Part shown: one piece after another, positions 22,091 to 30,244 of the stretch | How the letters are laid out: each line of letters begins with the position of its first letter | Position numbering within the stretch: the first letter of the stretch is position 1 | Origin: JAJFFW01 sp963922595 | GTDB lineage: Bacteria > Pseudomonadota > Alphaproteobacteria > Caulobacterales > Parvularculaceae | Assembly (NCBI GenBank): GCA_963922595.1 | Contig: CAWUIM010000038.1 | Location: forward strand, 1-30,244 | Reading direction: 5' to 3' | Length of the DNA stretch: 30,244 bases | The notes under the pieces: generated by a model | Databases searched by the model: none | What the model was told of the DNA's origin: nothing | The model's input: only the letters and a program-made list of their open reading frames with translations | Made by a program: the position numbers and the translations under genes

Positions 22091-25000
22091 CTAAAGCTCT
22101 TCCAGTCGCGTGAACGCTGCTTTCAGCTTTTCGAGTTCTGTTTCCAGATCGGCGCGGCGGGTCTTTTGTTCCTCGACGACGGCGGGCGGCGCCTTGGCGA
22201 CGAAATTCTCGTTCGCGAGCTTCTTGTCGATCCCGATAATATCGCCTTCGACCTTTGAGATCGCCTTTTGCAGGCGCGTTTTCTCCGCGCCGAGATCTAT
22301 CACGTCCGCTAACGGCAAGGCGTATGTCATGCCGTCATGAATGATCTGGACCGCGCCTTTCGGGGCGGTGGACGTATTTTTAACTTCATCAAGGCGCGCG
22401 AGGCGCATCAGCGCCGTCTCGTTGGCGCTTAGTTTGTCTTTTGCGCCTTCGGTAAGGCTAACCGCCAGCATCGGGATTTTTGCGCCCGCAGGCACGTTCA
22501 TTTCAGCGCGGACCGAGCGGATCGCCGTGATGAGATCAATCGTCCACGTCATTTCAGCGGCGGCGGCGCTGCTTTCTAGCGCCTTATCTTCGGCGGGCCA
22601 TGCGGTGATGACGAGATGCTGATCGCGGGACGCGAGGCCGCCCCATAGCTCTTCCGTGACGAACGGCATGAACGGATGCAAGAGCTTCAGGATCTGATCA
22701 AGCGCCCAGGCGATTGTTTTTTGCGTCTCGGCTTTCTCAGGACCGTCAGGCCCCTGCATGATCGGCTTGGCGATTTCCAGCGCCCAGTCGCAGAAGATAT
22801 TCCACGTGAACTTATAGATCGCCGACGCGGCGTCATTGAAACGGTACGCTTCAAGCTCGCGCGTGACAGCGCCGGCGCAGGCGTTCGCTTCGTGGACGAT
22901 CCATTTGTTGAAGGTCGTCGTCACGCCGGCTGGATCAAAGGCCGGATCAACGGCGCACTCATTCATCTGCGTGAAGCGCGCCGCGTTCCAGAGCTTCGTT
23001 GAGAAATTCCGGTAGCCCTCAATGCGGCCTTCCGACAGACGGATATTGCGGCCCTGCGCCGCCATCGCTGCCAGGGTGAAACGCAACGGGTCCGCGCCAT
23101 ATTTTTCGACGAGACCCAGCGGATCGATGACATTGCCCTTGGACTTCGACATTTTCTGACCGTGCTCGTCGAGCACCAGCGCATGGATGTAAACGTCCTT
23201 AAACGGAACGTCGTCCATGATGTAGAGCCCTTGCATCATCATGCGCGCGACCCAGAAGAAGATGATGTCGAACGCGGTGACGAGCGTCGAGTTGGGGTAG
23301 TGCCTCGCCAACAGGCCTTCCTCACCCTGAGGAGCGGCGCGCGCGCCGCGTCGCGAAGGGTCCTGCGGCTGATCCTTCGTGACGGACGCTGGCGCGCCCT
23401 CCTCAGGATGAGGGGGTGTGTTATTGCTTACACCGTCCGGCCAGCCGAGCGTTGAGAACGGCCACAGGCCTGAGGAGAACCAGGTGTCGAGGACGTCGGA
23501 GTCTTGCGACAACGAAATGCCATCTACTCTTCCATTTGTGGATTCCGTCCCAATACCAATGCTTTTCGGATCAAGGCCGTCTACGGAATCATCGCCAGAA
23601 AAAATCTCAATGTGGATTTCCCGTCCAAGTCGTTCTTCGTAGAATTTTTTGGCCTGCTCTATGGCCTCGGATTCAATCTCTGCGACGAAAATCTCGTCCG
23701 GCCCTTTAGAGTAACTGCCATCGCTATTGAGATTCGGCCCATACCATGCCGGGATCCGATGTCCCCACCAGAGCTGGCGGGAGATGCACCAGGGCTCGAT
23801 ATTTCGCATCCATTGGAAATAGGTCTTTTCCCAGTTGGACGGGATGAACCGCGTCTCGCCCTTCTCCACGGCTTCAATGGCGCGGCGGGCGAGATGTTCG
23901 GCGTTCACGAACCATTGGTCCGTCAGCATGGGCTCAATGACGACGCCGGAGCGGTCGCCGAAGGGCTGCATGATTTTCTTGTCCTCGACGCGGATCATGA
24001 GACCGTCGGCATCGATATCGGCGACGACGCGTTTGCGCGCTTCGAACCGGTCAAGGCCGCGATACTCGTCAGGCACAAGGTTGATGCCGTCCACGTAAAC
24101 AGTGTCCGGCGCGCCGCCCTCTTCTACGATCTGCTTCGCTTTCGCCGCTTCTTCAGCGTAGGGCGCGCCGTCGGCGCGCATCTGCGCCTTCGTATCCATC
24201 AACCGATACATCGGAATGTTGTTGCGCTTTGCGACCTCATAGTCGTTCGTGTCGTGGGCGCCGGTGATCTTCACCGCGCCGGAGCCGAAATCCGGATCCG
24301 GATAATCATCAGTGATGATCGGGATCAGGCGGCGATGCGCCTTTGGGCCCACAGGGATTTCGCAGAGTTTGCCGACAATCGGCGCGTAACGCTCATCGGA
24401 TGGATGCACCGCGACCGCGCCGTCGCCGAGCATGGTTTCAGGGCGCGTCGTCGCAATCGAGATGTAGTCGCGCGTTTCACGCAGCGTAATATTTCCGTCT
24501 TCGTCTTTTTCCACATACTCGTAGGTCTCGCCGCCCGCCAGCGGATATTTGAAATGCCAGAATTGCCCGTCGACTTCCGAATTCTCCACTTCGAGATCGG
24601 AAATCGCGGTCTCAAACTTCGGGTCCCAGTTTACGAGGCGCTTGTCGCGATAGATGAGCCTGTCATTATAGAGTTTGACGAACGTCTTCATAACGGCGCG
24701 GACCATCTGATCATCTGGGTCGCCGTTCTCGCCCATGGTGAAACGCTCGCGCGACCAATCGCATGAAGCGCCGAGGCGTTTTAGCTGATTGATGATCTGG
24801 CCGCCGCTCTCATGGCGCCATTCCCAGACTTTGGCGACAAACTCGTCGCGGCTGAAGTCGGTTCGTTTTTGCTGGCGTTCAGCGAGCTGACGCTCCACCA
24901 CCATTTGCGTGGCGATGCCGGCGTGGTCCGTCCCCGGTTGCCACAGAACCGCGCGTCCGCGCATGCGTTCAAACCGGCAGAGCACGTCTTGCAGCGTGTT

Positions 25001-25168
25001 GTTGAGGGCGTGGCCCATATGGAGCGAGCCCGTCACGTTCGGCGGCGGAATGACAATGGTGAACGGCTCGCCGTCCGGATTCGCTTCGGGTTTGAAATAA
25101 CCCTTCTCTTCCCATGCGTCGTAGAGCCTCGGCTCGGCCGACTTTGGATCGAATGATTTGTCGAGCAT
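22091..25168 (-). CDS. valS: Valyl-tRNA synthetase
   Basis: A 1025-residue class I synthetase that charges tRNA-Val, about 80-100 residues longer than typical relatives. The HIGH-type motif appears as PPPNVTGSLHMGHAL (about residues 40-54), followed by the CP1 editing domain (TTRPETMLGDGAVAVHP). DVLDTWFSSGLWPFSTLGWP lies near 555-580, KMSKSKGN near 675, and a C-terminal coiled coil ends the protein. The ATG at 25168 gives the usual LDKSFDP start; a TTG at 25186 adds six odd residues. Two extra segments flank the DVLDTWFSS block: about residues 515-550 (A+T-richer DNA) and about 585-617, which is a palindromic element translated in frame. Conserved motifs remain intact, so the enzyme is probably functional; it is expected to be essential. 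Confidence 0.97.
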   Translation of the reverse strand: MLDKSFDPKSAEPRLYDAWEEKGYFKPEANPDGEPFTIVIPPPNVTGSLHMGHALNNTLQDVLCRFERMRGRAVLWQPGTDHAGIATQMVVERQLAERQQKRTDFSRDEFVAKVWEWRHESGGQIINQLKRLGASCDWSRERFTMGENGDPDDQMVRAVMKTFVKLYNDRLIYRDKRLVNWDPKFETAISDLEVENSEVDGQFWHFKYPLAGGETYEYVEKDEDGNITLRETRDYISIATTRPETMLGDGAVAVHPSDERYAPIVGKLCEIPVGPKAHRRLIPIITDDYPDPDFGSGAVKITGAHDTNDYEVAKRNNIPMYRLMDTKAQMRADGAPYAEEAAKAKQIVEEGGAPDTVYVDGINLVPDEYRGLDRFEARKRVVADIDADGLMIRVEDKKIMQPFGDRSGVVIEPMLTDQWFVNAEHLARRAIEAVEKGETRFIPSNWEKTYFQWMRNIEPWCISRQLWWGHRIPAWYGPNLNSDGSYSKGPDEIFVAEIESEAIEQAKKFYEERLGREIHIEIFSGDDSVDGLDPKSIGIGTESTNGRVDGISLSQDSDVLDTWFSSGLWPFSTLGWPDGVSNNTPPHPEEGAPASVTKDQPQDPSRRGARAAPQGEEGLLARHYPNSTLVTAFDIIFFWVARMMMQGLYIMDDVPFKDVYIHALVLDEHGQKMSKSKGNVIDPLGLVEKYGADPLRFTLAAMAAQGRNIRLSEGRIEGYRNFSTKLWNAARFTQMNECAVDPAFDPAGVTTTFNKWIVHEANACAGAVTRELEAYRFNDAASAIYKFTWNIFCDWALEIAKPIMQGPDGPEKAETQKTIAWALDQILKLLHPFMPFVTEELWGGLASRDQHLVITAWPAEDKALESSAAAAEMTWTIDLITAIRSVRAEMNVPAGAKIPMLAVSLTEGAKDKLSANETALMRLARLDEVKNTSTAPKGAVQIIHDGMTYALPLADVIDLGAEKTRLQKAISKVEGDIIGIDKKLANENFVAKAPPAVVEEQKTRRADLETELEKLKAAFTRLEEL
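23320..23413. repeat. Palindromic element inserted in frame in valS
   Basis: The ends CCTCACCCTGAGGAG (23320-23334) and CTCCTCAGGATGAGG (23399-23413) are reverse complements with one mismatch. Inner parts also pair (GTCGCGAAGG near 23350 against CCTTCGTGAC near 23373). The element has the look of the CCTCATCCTGAGGAG-type dispersed palindromes of alphaproteobacterial intergenic regions. Here it is read through without a stop, adding about 31 residues of Pro/Arg/Ala/Glu-rich sequence (HPEEGAPASVTKDQ and onward) to ValRS. Confidence 0.75.
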
Positions 25169-25252
25169 GGGACCGCCCCGCCTCAATAAACGTCAAAGGA
25201 ACCGCGGGTTATATCGCAATTGCGAGAAAGGTCGAGACCGGTTGCGCGCTTG

Positions 25253-25296
25253 AAAAAAGAACCGCCGCCAGCGGAGGGGCGAGCTGGCGGCGGTTC
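25253..25296 (-). terminator. Rho-independent terminator of the lipoprotein gene
   Basis: A perfect 14-bp stem (25259-25272 with 25283-25296, core AACCGCCGCCAGC/GCTGGCGGCGGTT) has a 10-base loop. On the minus strand it is followed by six T (25253-25258 as A on the plus strand). It lies about 50 bases after the stop of the lipoprotein gene and so separates that gene from valS. Confidence 0.88.
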
Positions 25297-25344
25297 AAGA
25301 CCGGAAAGTCAAGGGATGGGAGGGAAGGGCTTTCCGGGGTTCGA

Positions 25345-25902
25345 TCAGTTTTGCGCCTCCGCGAATGTGAGGGTCGGGCGAAGATTGTCGATTAACTGGC
25401 GCGCATCGTAGGCGTCCGGATTGTCGCTCGGCTTGTCGCCGCGCGCGACCTGGATGATGGCGCCGGTGATGTAGCTTGTGCGCTCGCGCGTCGTCGAGGT
25501 GACGCCGCCGAACCCGCCTCTGCGAAAGCCGCCGCCGTAGAAGAAGCCGCGCCGGCCGAACCCGCCGCCGCCGAACGTGGTGCCCGTCGTGCGGAACGAG
25601 CGCATCGCGTCCGTGCTTGAGTCAAGGATAATGAAATAGTCATTGCCGCTTTCAAGCGTCACTTCCGCGGCGCGGTAGAGCACGTAATTCTCGATCGTGG
25701 CGCGGTCCGTTGAGCTGTTGCCCTCAAACGTCACACGGAACTTGTCGGCCTCAAGTTGCTGGCTTGTGTAGCCGGGACGGTTTTTCACGGCGGGGCCGTA
25801 AGGCGTGATGCTGGCGCAGGCCGAAAGGACGAGCAACGCTAAAACAGCGAAGACTGATCGCGTGCGTCGCGGGGCATGTGAGACTTGATCGGCGTACCGC
25901 AT
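25345..25902 (-). CDS. CC0125/CC1285-type outer-membrane lipoprotein
   Basis: A 185-residue lipoprotein. Residues about 10-29 form a lipoprotein signal peptide: Arg-rich start, FAVLALLVLSAC, with Cys29 as the lipidated residue. The mature part begins with TPYGPAVKNRPGYTSQQLEADKFRVTFEGN, then T-DRATIENYVLYRAAEVTLESGNDYFIIL, which is the signature of the Caulobacter CC0125/CC1285 family. A flexible Gly/Phe/Arg-rich stretch follows at about residues 105-132. Function is unknown. I start at the ATG at 25902 because AGGAG lies 6 bases upstream; a longer reading adds 15 residues before the signal peptide. It ends at a strong terminator. Confidence 0.88.
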   Translation of the reverse strand: MRYADQVSHAPRRTRSVFAVLALLVLSACASITPYGPAVKNRPGYTSQQLEADKFRVTFEGNSSTDRATIENYVLYRAAEVTLESGNDYFIILDSSTDAMRSFRTTGTTFGGGGFGRRGFFYGGGFRRGGFGGVTSTTRERTSYITGAIIQVARGDKPSDNPDAYDARQLIDNLRPTLTFAEAQN

Positions 25903-25992
25903 AACTTTCTCCTGCGAGGATGAAACTATGCGAGACTGCGCGCACAAGCGAATAAACTTCGCTCACAGTCGCGTTAGCGCTTACGAAGAGCT

Positions 25993-26469
25993 TTAAACCC
26001 AGCGGCGCACGACTTTTTTGTAGTCCTCATACTCCTCGCCGAACTTGTCCGTGAGATAGCGTTCTTCCGGAAGGATCACGAAAAAGTGGAAGAGAAGGCC
26101 CGCAATCGCGGTCGTGAGGATTATCCAGAGATTGGACGTGGCGACGCCGAACCCTGCGCCGAAGAGCATCATGGCGAGATAAATCGGGTTACGCGAAAAC
26201 CGATACGGACCGTTGATGAAAAGCTGTTTTGAGGGCGTGTCGGGCTTTAAGGTTTCGCCGCCCGCCGCGAAGGCGGAGACCGCCGAGGTGATGATCCCGA
26301 GCGCGATGATGATCAGGAGACCGCCGAAGCCTTCAGCGAACGCGCGCGGCAAGGGCAGATTACCGCCAAGGAAAATGCGCGCGAGATACCCTGTGACGAG
26401 CGCGATCATCATCACGGTCGGCGGATGCAGCCAGACGCTGGGGCGATCTTCAAACCGTTCTCCGCTCAT
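25993..26469 (-). CDS. Isoprenylcysteine carboxyl methyltransferase-like membrane protein
   Basis: A 158-residue membrane protein with four or so helices (HPPTVMMIALVTGYLARIF, FGGLLIIIALGIITSAVSAF, MMLFGAGFGVATSNLWIILTTAIAGLLFHFFVILPEERYL). The family signature is FINGPYRFSRNPIYLAMML (about residues 84-102) and the C-terminal EERYLTDKFGEEYEDYKKVVRRW. This is the ICMT/PEMT fold that uses S-adenosylmethionine; bacterial members methylate lipids or small molecules and rarely true prenylcysteines. It lies 19 bases after smpB and so probably is co-transcribed with it and dapA. Substrate unknown. Confidence 0.9.
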   Translation of the reverse strand: MSGERFEDRPSVWLHPPTVMMIALVTGYLARIFLGGNLPLPRAFAEGFGGLLIIIALGIITSAVSAFAAGGETLKPDTPSKQLFINGPYRFSRNPIYLAMMLFGAGFGVATSNLWIILTTAIAGLLFHFFVILPEERYLTDKFGEEYEDYKKVVRRWV

Positions 26470-26488
26470 TGGGCCTCCTCATTCTCGC

Positions 26489-26962
26489 TTATCCGCGATC
26501 CCGCAACAGCCGCTGCTTGTCGCGGTTCCAGTCGCGCTGTTTGACAGTATCGCGTTTGTCGTGAGCTTTCTTACCGACGGCGAGACCGACCTCCAGCTTC
26601 ACCAGCCCACGTGCGTTGAAATATAGCTTGAGCGGCACAATCGTGTAGCCCTTGCGTTCCACAGCTTGCGTCAGCTTCGCAATCTCGCGCGCTTTTAGGA
26701 GCAGTTTGCGCGGCCGCTTCGGCGCATGGTTTTCGCGATTACCGGCGGAATATTCAGGGATCGTCGCATTTATAAGATAAAGGCCGTCTTTTTCGGGCGA
26801 TGCGTACGCCTCGGCGATATTGGCCTGCCCTTCACGCAGCGCTTTGACCTCCGTTCCCTGCAGAACGAGACCGCACTCGAACACTTCTTCGATCTGATAG
26901 TCGCGGCGCGCGCGGCGGTTCTCCGACACCACCTTGCGCCCGTCGCCGGTCTTCTTCGCCAT
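26489..26962 (-). CDS. smpB: SsrA-binding protein SmpB
   Basis: A 157-residue protein that binds tmRNA and brings it to stalled ribosomes in trans-translation. It has the standard features: VSENRRARRDYQIEEVFECGLVLQGTEVKALREG (residues about 12-45, with the tmRNA-binding GTEVK), HAPKRPRKLLL near 79-89, YTIVPLKLYFNARGLVKLEVGLAVGKKAHDKR near 105-136, and the basic tail that enters the mRNA channel. The start codon shares one base with the dapA stop (TGATG), so the two are translationally coupled. The tmRNA gene is not in the window. Confidence 0.97.
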   Translation of the reverse strand: MAKKTGDGRKVVSENRRARRDYQIEEVFECGLVLQGTEVKALREGQANIAEAYASPEKDGLYLINATIPEYSAGNRENHAPKRPRKLLLKAREIAKLTQAVERKGYTIVPLKLYFNARGLVKLEVGLAVGKKAHDKRDTVKQRDWNRDKQRLLRDRG

Positions 26963-27843
26963 CAGCCGACCAGCGCCAGGTCTTCGAGCACTTTGAGCAC
27001 CCTCGCCTTTACCGCGTCGGGCGGCGGAACAAGCGGCAGGCGCACTTCATCCGTACACAACCCCATCAACGACATCGCGTATTTAACCGGTCCCGGGCTC
27101 GTGTCCGCAAAGATCGCATCATGCAAGGGCGCAAGCTTGTCCTGCAACGCGACGGCGCGCGCCAAATCGCCCGAGAGCGACGCGTCCTGCATCTGCGCGC
27201 AAAGGTCGGGCGCGACGTTTGCGGTGACGCCGATGCACCCCGCCCCGCCCATGGCGTTAAAGCCGACCGCCGTCATGTCCTCGCCGGAAAGCTGGATGAA
27301 TTCCGCGCCCGCTGCGAGCCGTTGCAACGCCACCCGCGCCAGATCGCCCGTGGCGTCTTTCAAGCCGACAATCCGCTCAAGCTTCGACAAGGCGGCGATG
27401 GTCTCAACGGAAAGATTGGCGACGGTGCGGCCGGGCACATTGTAAAGAATGATCGGCAGGCGCGTCGCGTCATGGAGCGCGGTGAAATGCGCGATCAGCC
27501 CCGCTTGGCTCGGCTTGTTGTAGTACCCCGTGACGGTGAGGAGCGCGTCGGCGCCGGCGTCTTCAGCGAATTTCGCGAGCTCAATGCTTTCGGCGGTGGC
27601 GTTCGACCCCGCGCCCGCGATCACCGGTGCGCGGCCCGCCGCCGCCTCCACGCATAATTCGATCAGGCGCTTGTGCTCGGCATGGGACAGCGTGGCGGAT
27701 TCGCCCGTGGTCCCGCCCGGCACAAGGCCGCTCGTTCCGGCCTCAATCTGGCGGTTGATCAGCGTCTGGTAGGTGTCCGCATCGACCGCGCCGCCCCGAA
27801 AAGGCGTCACGAGCGCGGTGATAGACCCTGAAAATTTGGTCAT
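26962..27843 (-). CDS. dapA: 4-Hydroxy-tetrahydrodipicolinate synthase
   Basis: A 293-residue (beta/alpha)8-barrel aldolase that condenses pyruvate with aspartate semialdehyde in the lysine/diaminopimelate pathway. Catalytic residues are in place: Lys162 in GLKDATGD (Schiff base), Tyr134 and Arg139 in LYNVPGRT, and the GGTTGES loop at 43-49 with the catalytic Thr. The length equals that of E. coli DapA. I start at the ATG at 27843; a TTG three codons upstream has no spaced ribosome site. It is the first gene of the dapA-smpB-methyltransferase run and is divergent from the lytic transglycosylase, a fitting pair because both serve the cell wall. Confidence 0.96.
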   Translation of the reverse strand: MTKFSGSITALVTPFRGGAVDADTYQTLINRQIEAGTSGLVPGGTTGESATLSHAEHKRLIELCVEAAAGRAPVIAGAGSNATAESIELAKFAEDAGADALLTVTGYYNKPSQAGLIAHFTALHDATRLPIILYNVPGRTVANLSVETIAALSKLERIVGLKDATGDLARVALQRLAAGAEFIQLSGEDMTAVGFNAMGGAGCIGVTANVAPDLCAQMQDASLSGDLARAVALQDKLAPLHDAIFADTSPGPVKYAMSLMGLCTDEVRLPLVPPPDAVKARVLKVLEDLALVG

Positions 27844-28008
27844 TATTGCCAAAACCTTTATTTTGCTCGTCGATAGCGGTCCCCGTCCCGCCCGGCAAGG
27901 GTTTTGGGGGCTTCGTTAACCAAAGTGTGCATTTGGTCTTTGATCAAAATGCGTTAGCATTTTGCTGAGATGATGTTGCGTGAACGAGTTGCGGGGTTCG
28001 TAGAGTTT
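27844..28008. promoter_or_regulatory. Divergent promoter region between dapA and the lytic transglycosylase
   Basis: About 165 bases drive two cell-wall genes in opposite directions. The region holds a 20-base hairpin at 27945-27964 (CAAAATGC, loop GTTA, GCATTTTG), overlapped by a second palindrome TTTGATCAAA at 27939-27948. A GTTAACC at about 27915 resembles half of a CtrA box. No -35/-10 pair stands out. The palindromes may be an operator; there is no T run after the stem on the plus strand that would make it a normal terminator. Confidence 0.4.
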
Positions 28009-30244
28009 ATGGGGATTTCAACGGCGATCCGCCATGGTGTCCGCTTATCGGGCGCCCGGTTAATGCTCGCGGCGATAATCGCGGCGGCCCCGATGATGGC
28101 GGCGCCTGCTGCGGCGTACGTGGAGCCGCGCCTCAAGCCGCCTGCGCCGGGCCCGAAATATGCGAACGCCGCGGACCACGCCCGCCTCGATGTCATTGTC
28201 AGCGCCTTAAAGCGCCGCGATCACGCGATCGCCAAAGCGACCGCCGGCCGCATCAATGATCCGATCGCCAAGAGCCTTGGCCAGTGGCTCTATTATTACG
28301 CCGATGATCCGAGCGTCGATCTGGCCGATGCCGACCGCTTCCTCGATCTCCATCAGGACTGGCCCGCCACATCGCGCATTCAAACGCTCCTTGAAAAGAA
28401 ACTGAAGAATACGACGCCGGCCAATCTGATCCTCGATTTCTACGACACGCGCGATCCTGTCGGCGGCCATGGCAAGGTGCAGCTCGCGCGGGCGCTCTTT
28501 TCGAAAGGCGAGCAACAGGCCGGCGAAATCCACCTGCGCGACGCCTGGGTCAATCACACCTTTCCGCTGAGAGACGAGCGGCGCATCCTTTCTGCGTACG
28601 CTTCGCGGTTGAAGCCGGAGGACCACGCGGCGCGCGTCGATCATTTACTCTGGAAACGCCAGGTGACGAACGCCCGCCGCATTATTCCGCGCCTCACCTC
28701 CTCGGAGCGCCGTAAGGCTGAAGCGCGCGCCGCTTTATTGCTCGGCGCCAAGAACGGCCCGCAACTGTTTGACCGGCTGAATGACGCGGACCGAAGCGAT
28801 CCCGGCGTGATGTTGGCGGCGGTTCGCTATTTCCGCCGCAGCGGGGAGGAACCGCGCGCGGTCTCCATCGCCCGCCAGGCGCCGACGACGCCGGAGGCGC
28901 TGCGCAACCCGTCGCGCTGGTGGTATGAACGCCGCCTGCTTGTGCGTTGGGCGATCAAGGAACGCCGCTTCGACGACGCCTACGCCATGGCGGCCGGCCA
29001 TGGGCTGGCGCCGGGTACGGATTTTTCCGAAGCAGAATTCTATGCGGGCTGGCTGGCGCTGCGTTATCTCGGCGCGCCTGATCGCGCTGAAACGCACTTT
29101 AAAGCGTTGGCCGCGAATGTCTCCGCGCCGATTTCGGTGGCGCGCGCCTATTACTGGCTCGGACGCACCTATGAGGCGCGCAAGGAAGACGCCGCGCCCT
29201 ATTATGAACGCGCGTCGCGTCATCTTTATACGTTCTATGGCCAGCTCGCGGCGGAGAAACTTGGCGGCGACGCCGCCGCCCGCACTTTCGAGCCATCGCC
29301 CGCCCCAAGCCCGGACGAAAGCGCGCGTTTCACCGCCAGGCCGACAGTCGCCGCCTTACGCATGCTGTCGGAACTTGATGACGATCAGGCTTTTCTCGTC
29401 TTTGCGTACCATGTGGACGATCAACTGGAGACGCGCGGCGAATATCTGGCGCTCGCGGACATTACAAATGCGCGCGGCGCGCCCCATATCACCGTACGCG
29501 CCGGCAAGGTCTCGGTTCGGCGCGGGGCCTTCGCGCCAGAAGTCTCCTACCCGCTCGTTTATGTACCTGAGGAAGCGACGCGCTTTGCACCGCAAGAGGT
29601 TATTCTCGGACTGTCGCGCCAGGAATCGGAATTCAATCCGCGCGCCTATTCGCGCGCCGGCGCCCGCGGACTCATGCAACTTATTCCGTCAACGGCGCAA
29701 CTGACCGCGCGGAAGGAAGGATTGCGCTATTCACGCTCGGCGCTTCTTGACGACCCAATCTACAATATGACGATCGGGTCAGCGCATCTGTCGCATCTGT
29801 TTGAGAAATATAACGGCTCCTATGTGATGACGTTCGCCGCCTACAATGCCGGTCCTCATCGCGTAACGCAGTGGGTCGAGAGTTATGGCGATCCGCGTTC
29901 GGCGGATATCGACCCCATCGACTGGGCTGAGTCCATTCCATTCACGGAAACCCGAAACTACGTGCAACGGGTTCTTGAGAACACGCAAGTCTACCGCGGC
30001 CGCGTGAAAGGCGGACCAATTCCCGGCAAGCTCTCCGCCGATCTGGAACGGGGCGGCAAGCGCGGACGCGCAGGCGTCGTACCGGCGGTGCGATACGCCG
30101 GCGGGCTCGCGCCGGTGCCGACGCGCACAGTGAATTTCACAAAAACGGTCGAACTCAATGCTGCGCCCCTGACAGCGCCCGAGGTTCAGCTAAAGCCAAA
30201 TGCGCCGGCGCCAGTGCAATCAGCGCCGCAACCGGCCTCCCCGC
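28009..30244 (+). CDS. slt: Soluble lytic murein transglycosylase, 3' end beyond the window
   Basis: An open frame of 745 residues with no stop before the window ends. Residues 1-36 form a signal peptide (Arg-containing start, then LMLAAIIAAAPMMAAPAAA). I chose ATG at 28009 because in-frame ATGs at 27970 and 27973 would put over 45 residues before the cleavage site. Residues about 40-500 form helical repeats like the superhelical U-domain of Slt70. The catalytic domain starts near 530: SRQESEFNP with catalytic Glu539, then ARGLMQLIPSTAQ, and FAAYNAGPHRVTQW. It cleaves the MurNAc-GlcNAc bond of peptidoglycan, leaving anhydro ends. The last visible residues are Pro/Ala/Gln-rich, a low-complexity tail. 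Confidence 0.93.
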   Translation, partial: MGISTAIRHGVRLSGARLMLAAIIAAAPMMAAPAAAYVEPRLKPPAPGPKYANAADHARLDVIVSALKRRDHAIAKATAGRINDPIAKSLGQWLYYYADDPSVDLADADRFLDLHQDWPATSRIQTLLEKKLKNTTPANLILDFYDTRDPVGGHGKVQLARALFSKGEQQAGEIHLRDAWVNHTFPLRDERRILSAYASRLKPEDHAARVDHLLWKRQVTNARRIIPRLTSSERRKAEARAALLLGAKNGPQLFDRLNDADRSDPGVMLAAVRYFRRSGEEPRAVSIARQAPTTPEALRNPSRWWYERRLLVRWAIKERRFDDAYAMAAGHGLAPGTDFSEAEFYAGWLALRYLGAPDRAETHFKALAANVSAPISVARAYYWLGRTYEARKEDAAPYYERASRHLYTFYGQLAAEKLGGDAAARTFEPSPAPSPDESARFTARPTVAALRMLSELDDDQAFLVFAYHVDDQLETRGEYLALADITNARGAPHITVRAGKVSVRRGAFAPEVSYPLVYVPEEATRFAPQEVILGLSRQESEFNPRAYSRAGARGLMQLIPSTAQLTARKEGLRYSRSALLDDPIYNMTIGSAHLSHLFEKYNGSYVMTFAAYNAGPHRVTQWVESYGDPRSADIDPIDWAESIPFTETRNYVQRVLENTQVYRGRVKGGPIPGKLSADLERGGKRGRAGVVPAVRYAGGLAPVPTRTVNFTKTVELNAAPLTAPEVQLKPNAPAPVQSAPQPASP

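Noticed and set aside
25259..25296. Possible operator upstream of valS
   Set aside because: The 14-bp stem followed by six T on the minus strand fits a terminator of the lipoprotein gene much better than a valS regulatory site. No T-box-like leader is seen.

Overview
The window comes from an alphaproteobacterial chromosome of moderately high GC. The dapA-smpB pair divergent from a soluble lytic transglycosylase, the CC0125/CC1285-type lipoprotein and the protein similarities in general point to the Caulobacterales/Parvularculales/Hyphomonadaceae neighbourhood. This placement is an inference; there is no rRNA or other marker to fix it. I see no tRNA, rRNA, CRISPR array, transposase or phage gene.

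Layout. 1-2583 (+): the tail of a Kelch-repeat protein, a MoxR-type AAA+ ATPase and an FAD/NAD(P)-binding oxidoreductase. 2601-3083 (-): a small unknown membrane protein. 3278-5342 (+): a compact unit of two DGPF/YCII proteins and an ECF42-type sigma factor, preceded by a good match to the promoter this sigma group is known to use, so it is probably autoregulated. 5378-11067 (-): a secreted isoaspartyl peptidase/asparaginase, a HerA-like ATPase, a sensor-less histidine kinase with degraded ATP-binding motifs, and a large cation:proton antiporter with a nucleotide-binding tail.

11134-17237 (-) is a methylcitrate-cycle operon for propionyl-CoA breakdown. In transcription order it runs prpD, an unknown A+T-richer gene, a VOC protein, a DUF3291 protein, prpB, an ABM-type protein, prpC and an enoyl-CoA hydratase. 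The four small genes between the core enzymes are unexplained. 17377-21152 (-): a TauE/SafE permease, a histidine-motif fatty acid hydroxylase, a membrane-anchored AraC regulator overlapping it, and a YghU-type glutathione S-transferase.

21153-22090 is a 0.9-kb gene-free stretch full of hairpins and palindromic repeats. 22091-27843 (-): valS, a lipoprotein with a strong terminator, an isoprenylcysteine-methyltransferase-like membrane enzyme, smpB and dapA. 27970-30244 (+): a divergent soluble lytic transglycosylase that runs off the window.

The most notable observations are: (i) a 94-bp palindromic repeat-like element that is translated in frame inside valS, close to a second, A+T-richer extra segment; (ii) the ECF42/DGPF unit with its likely own promoter; (iii) a HerA ATPase paired with a probable pseudokinase; (iv) the decorated prp operon; (v) the multi-hairpin intergenic region downstream of valS.
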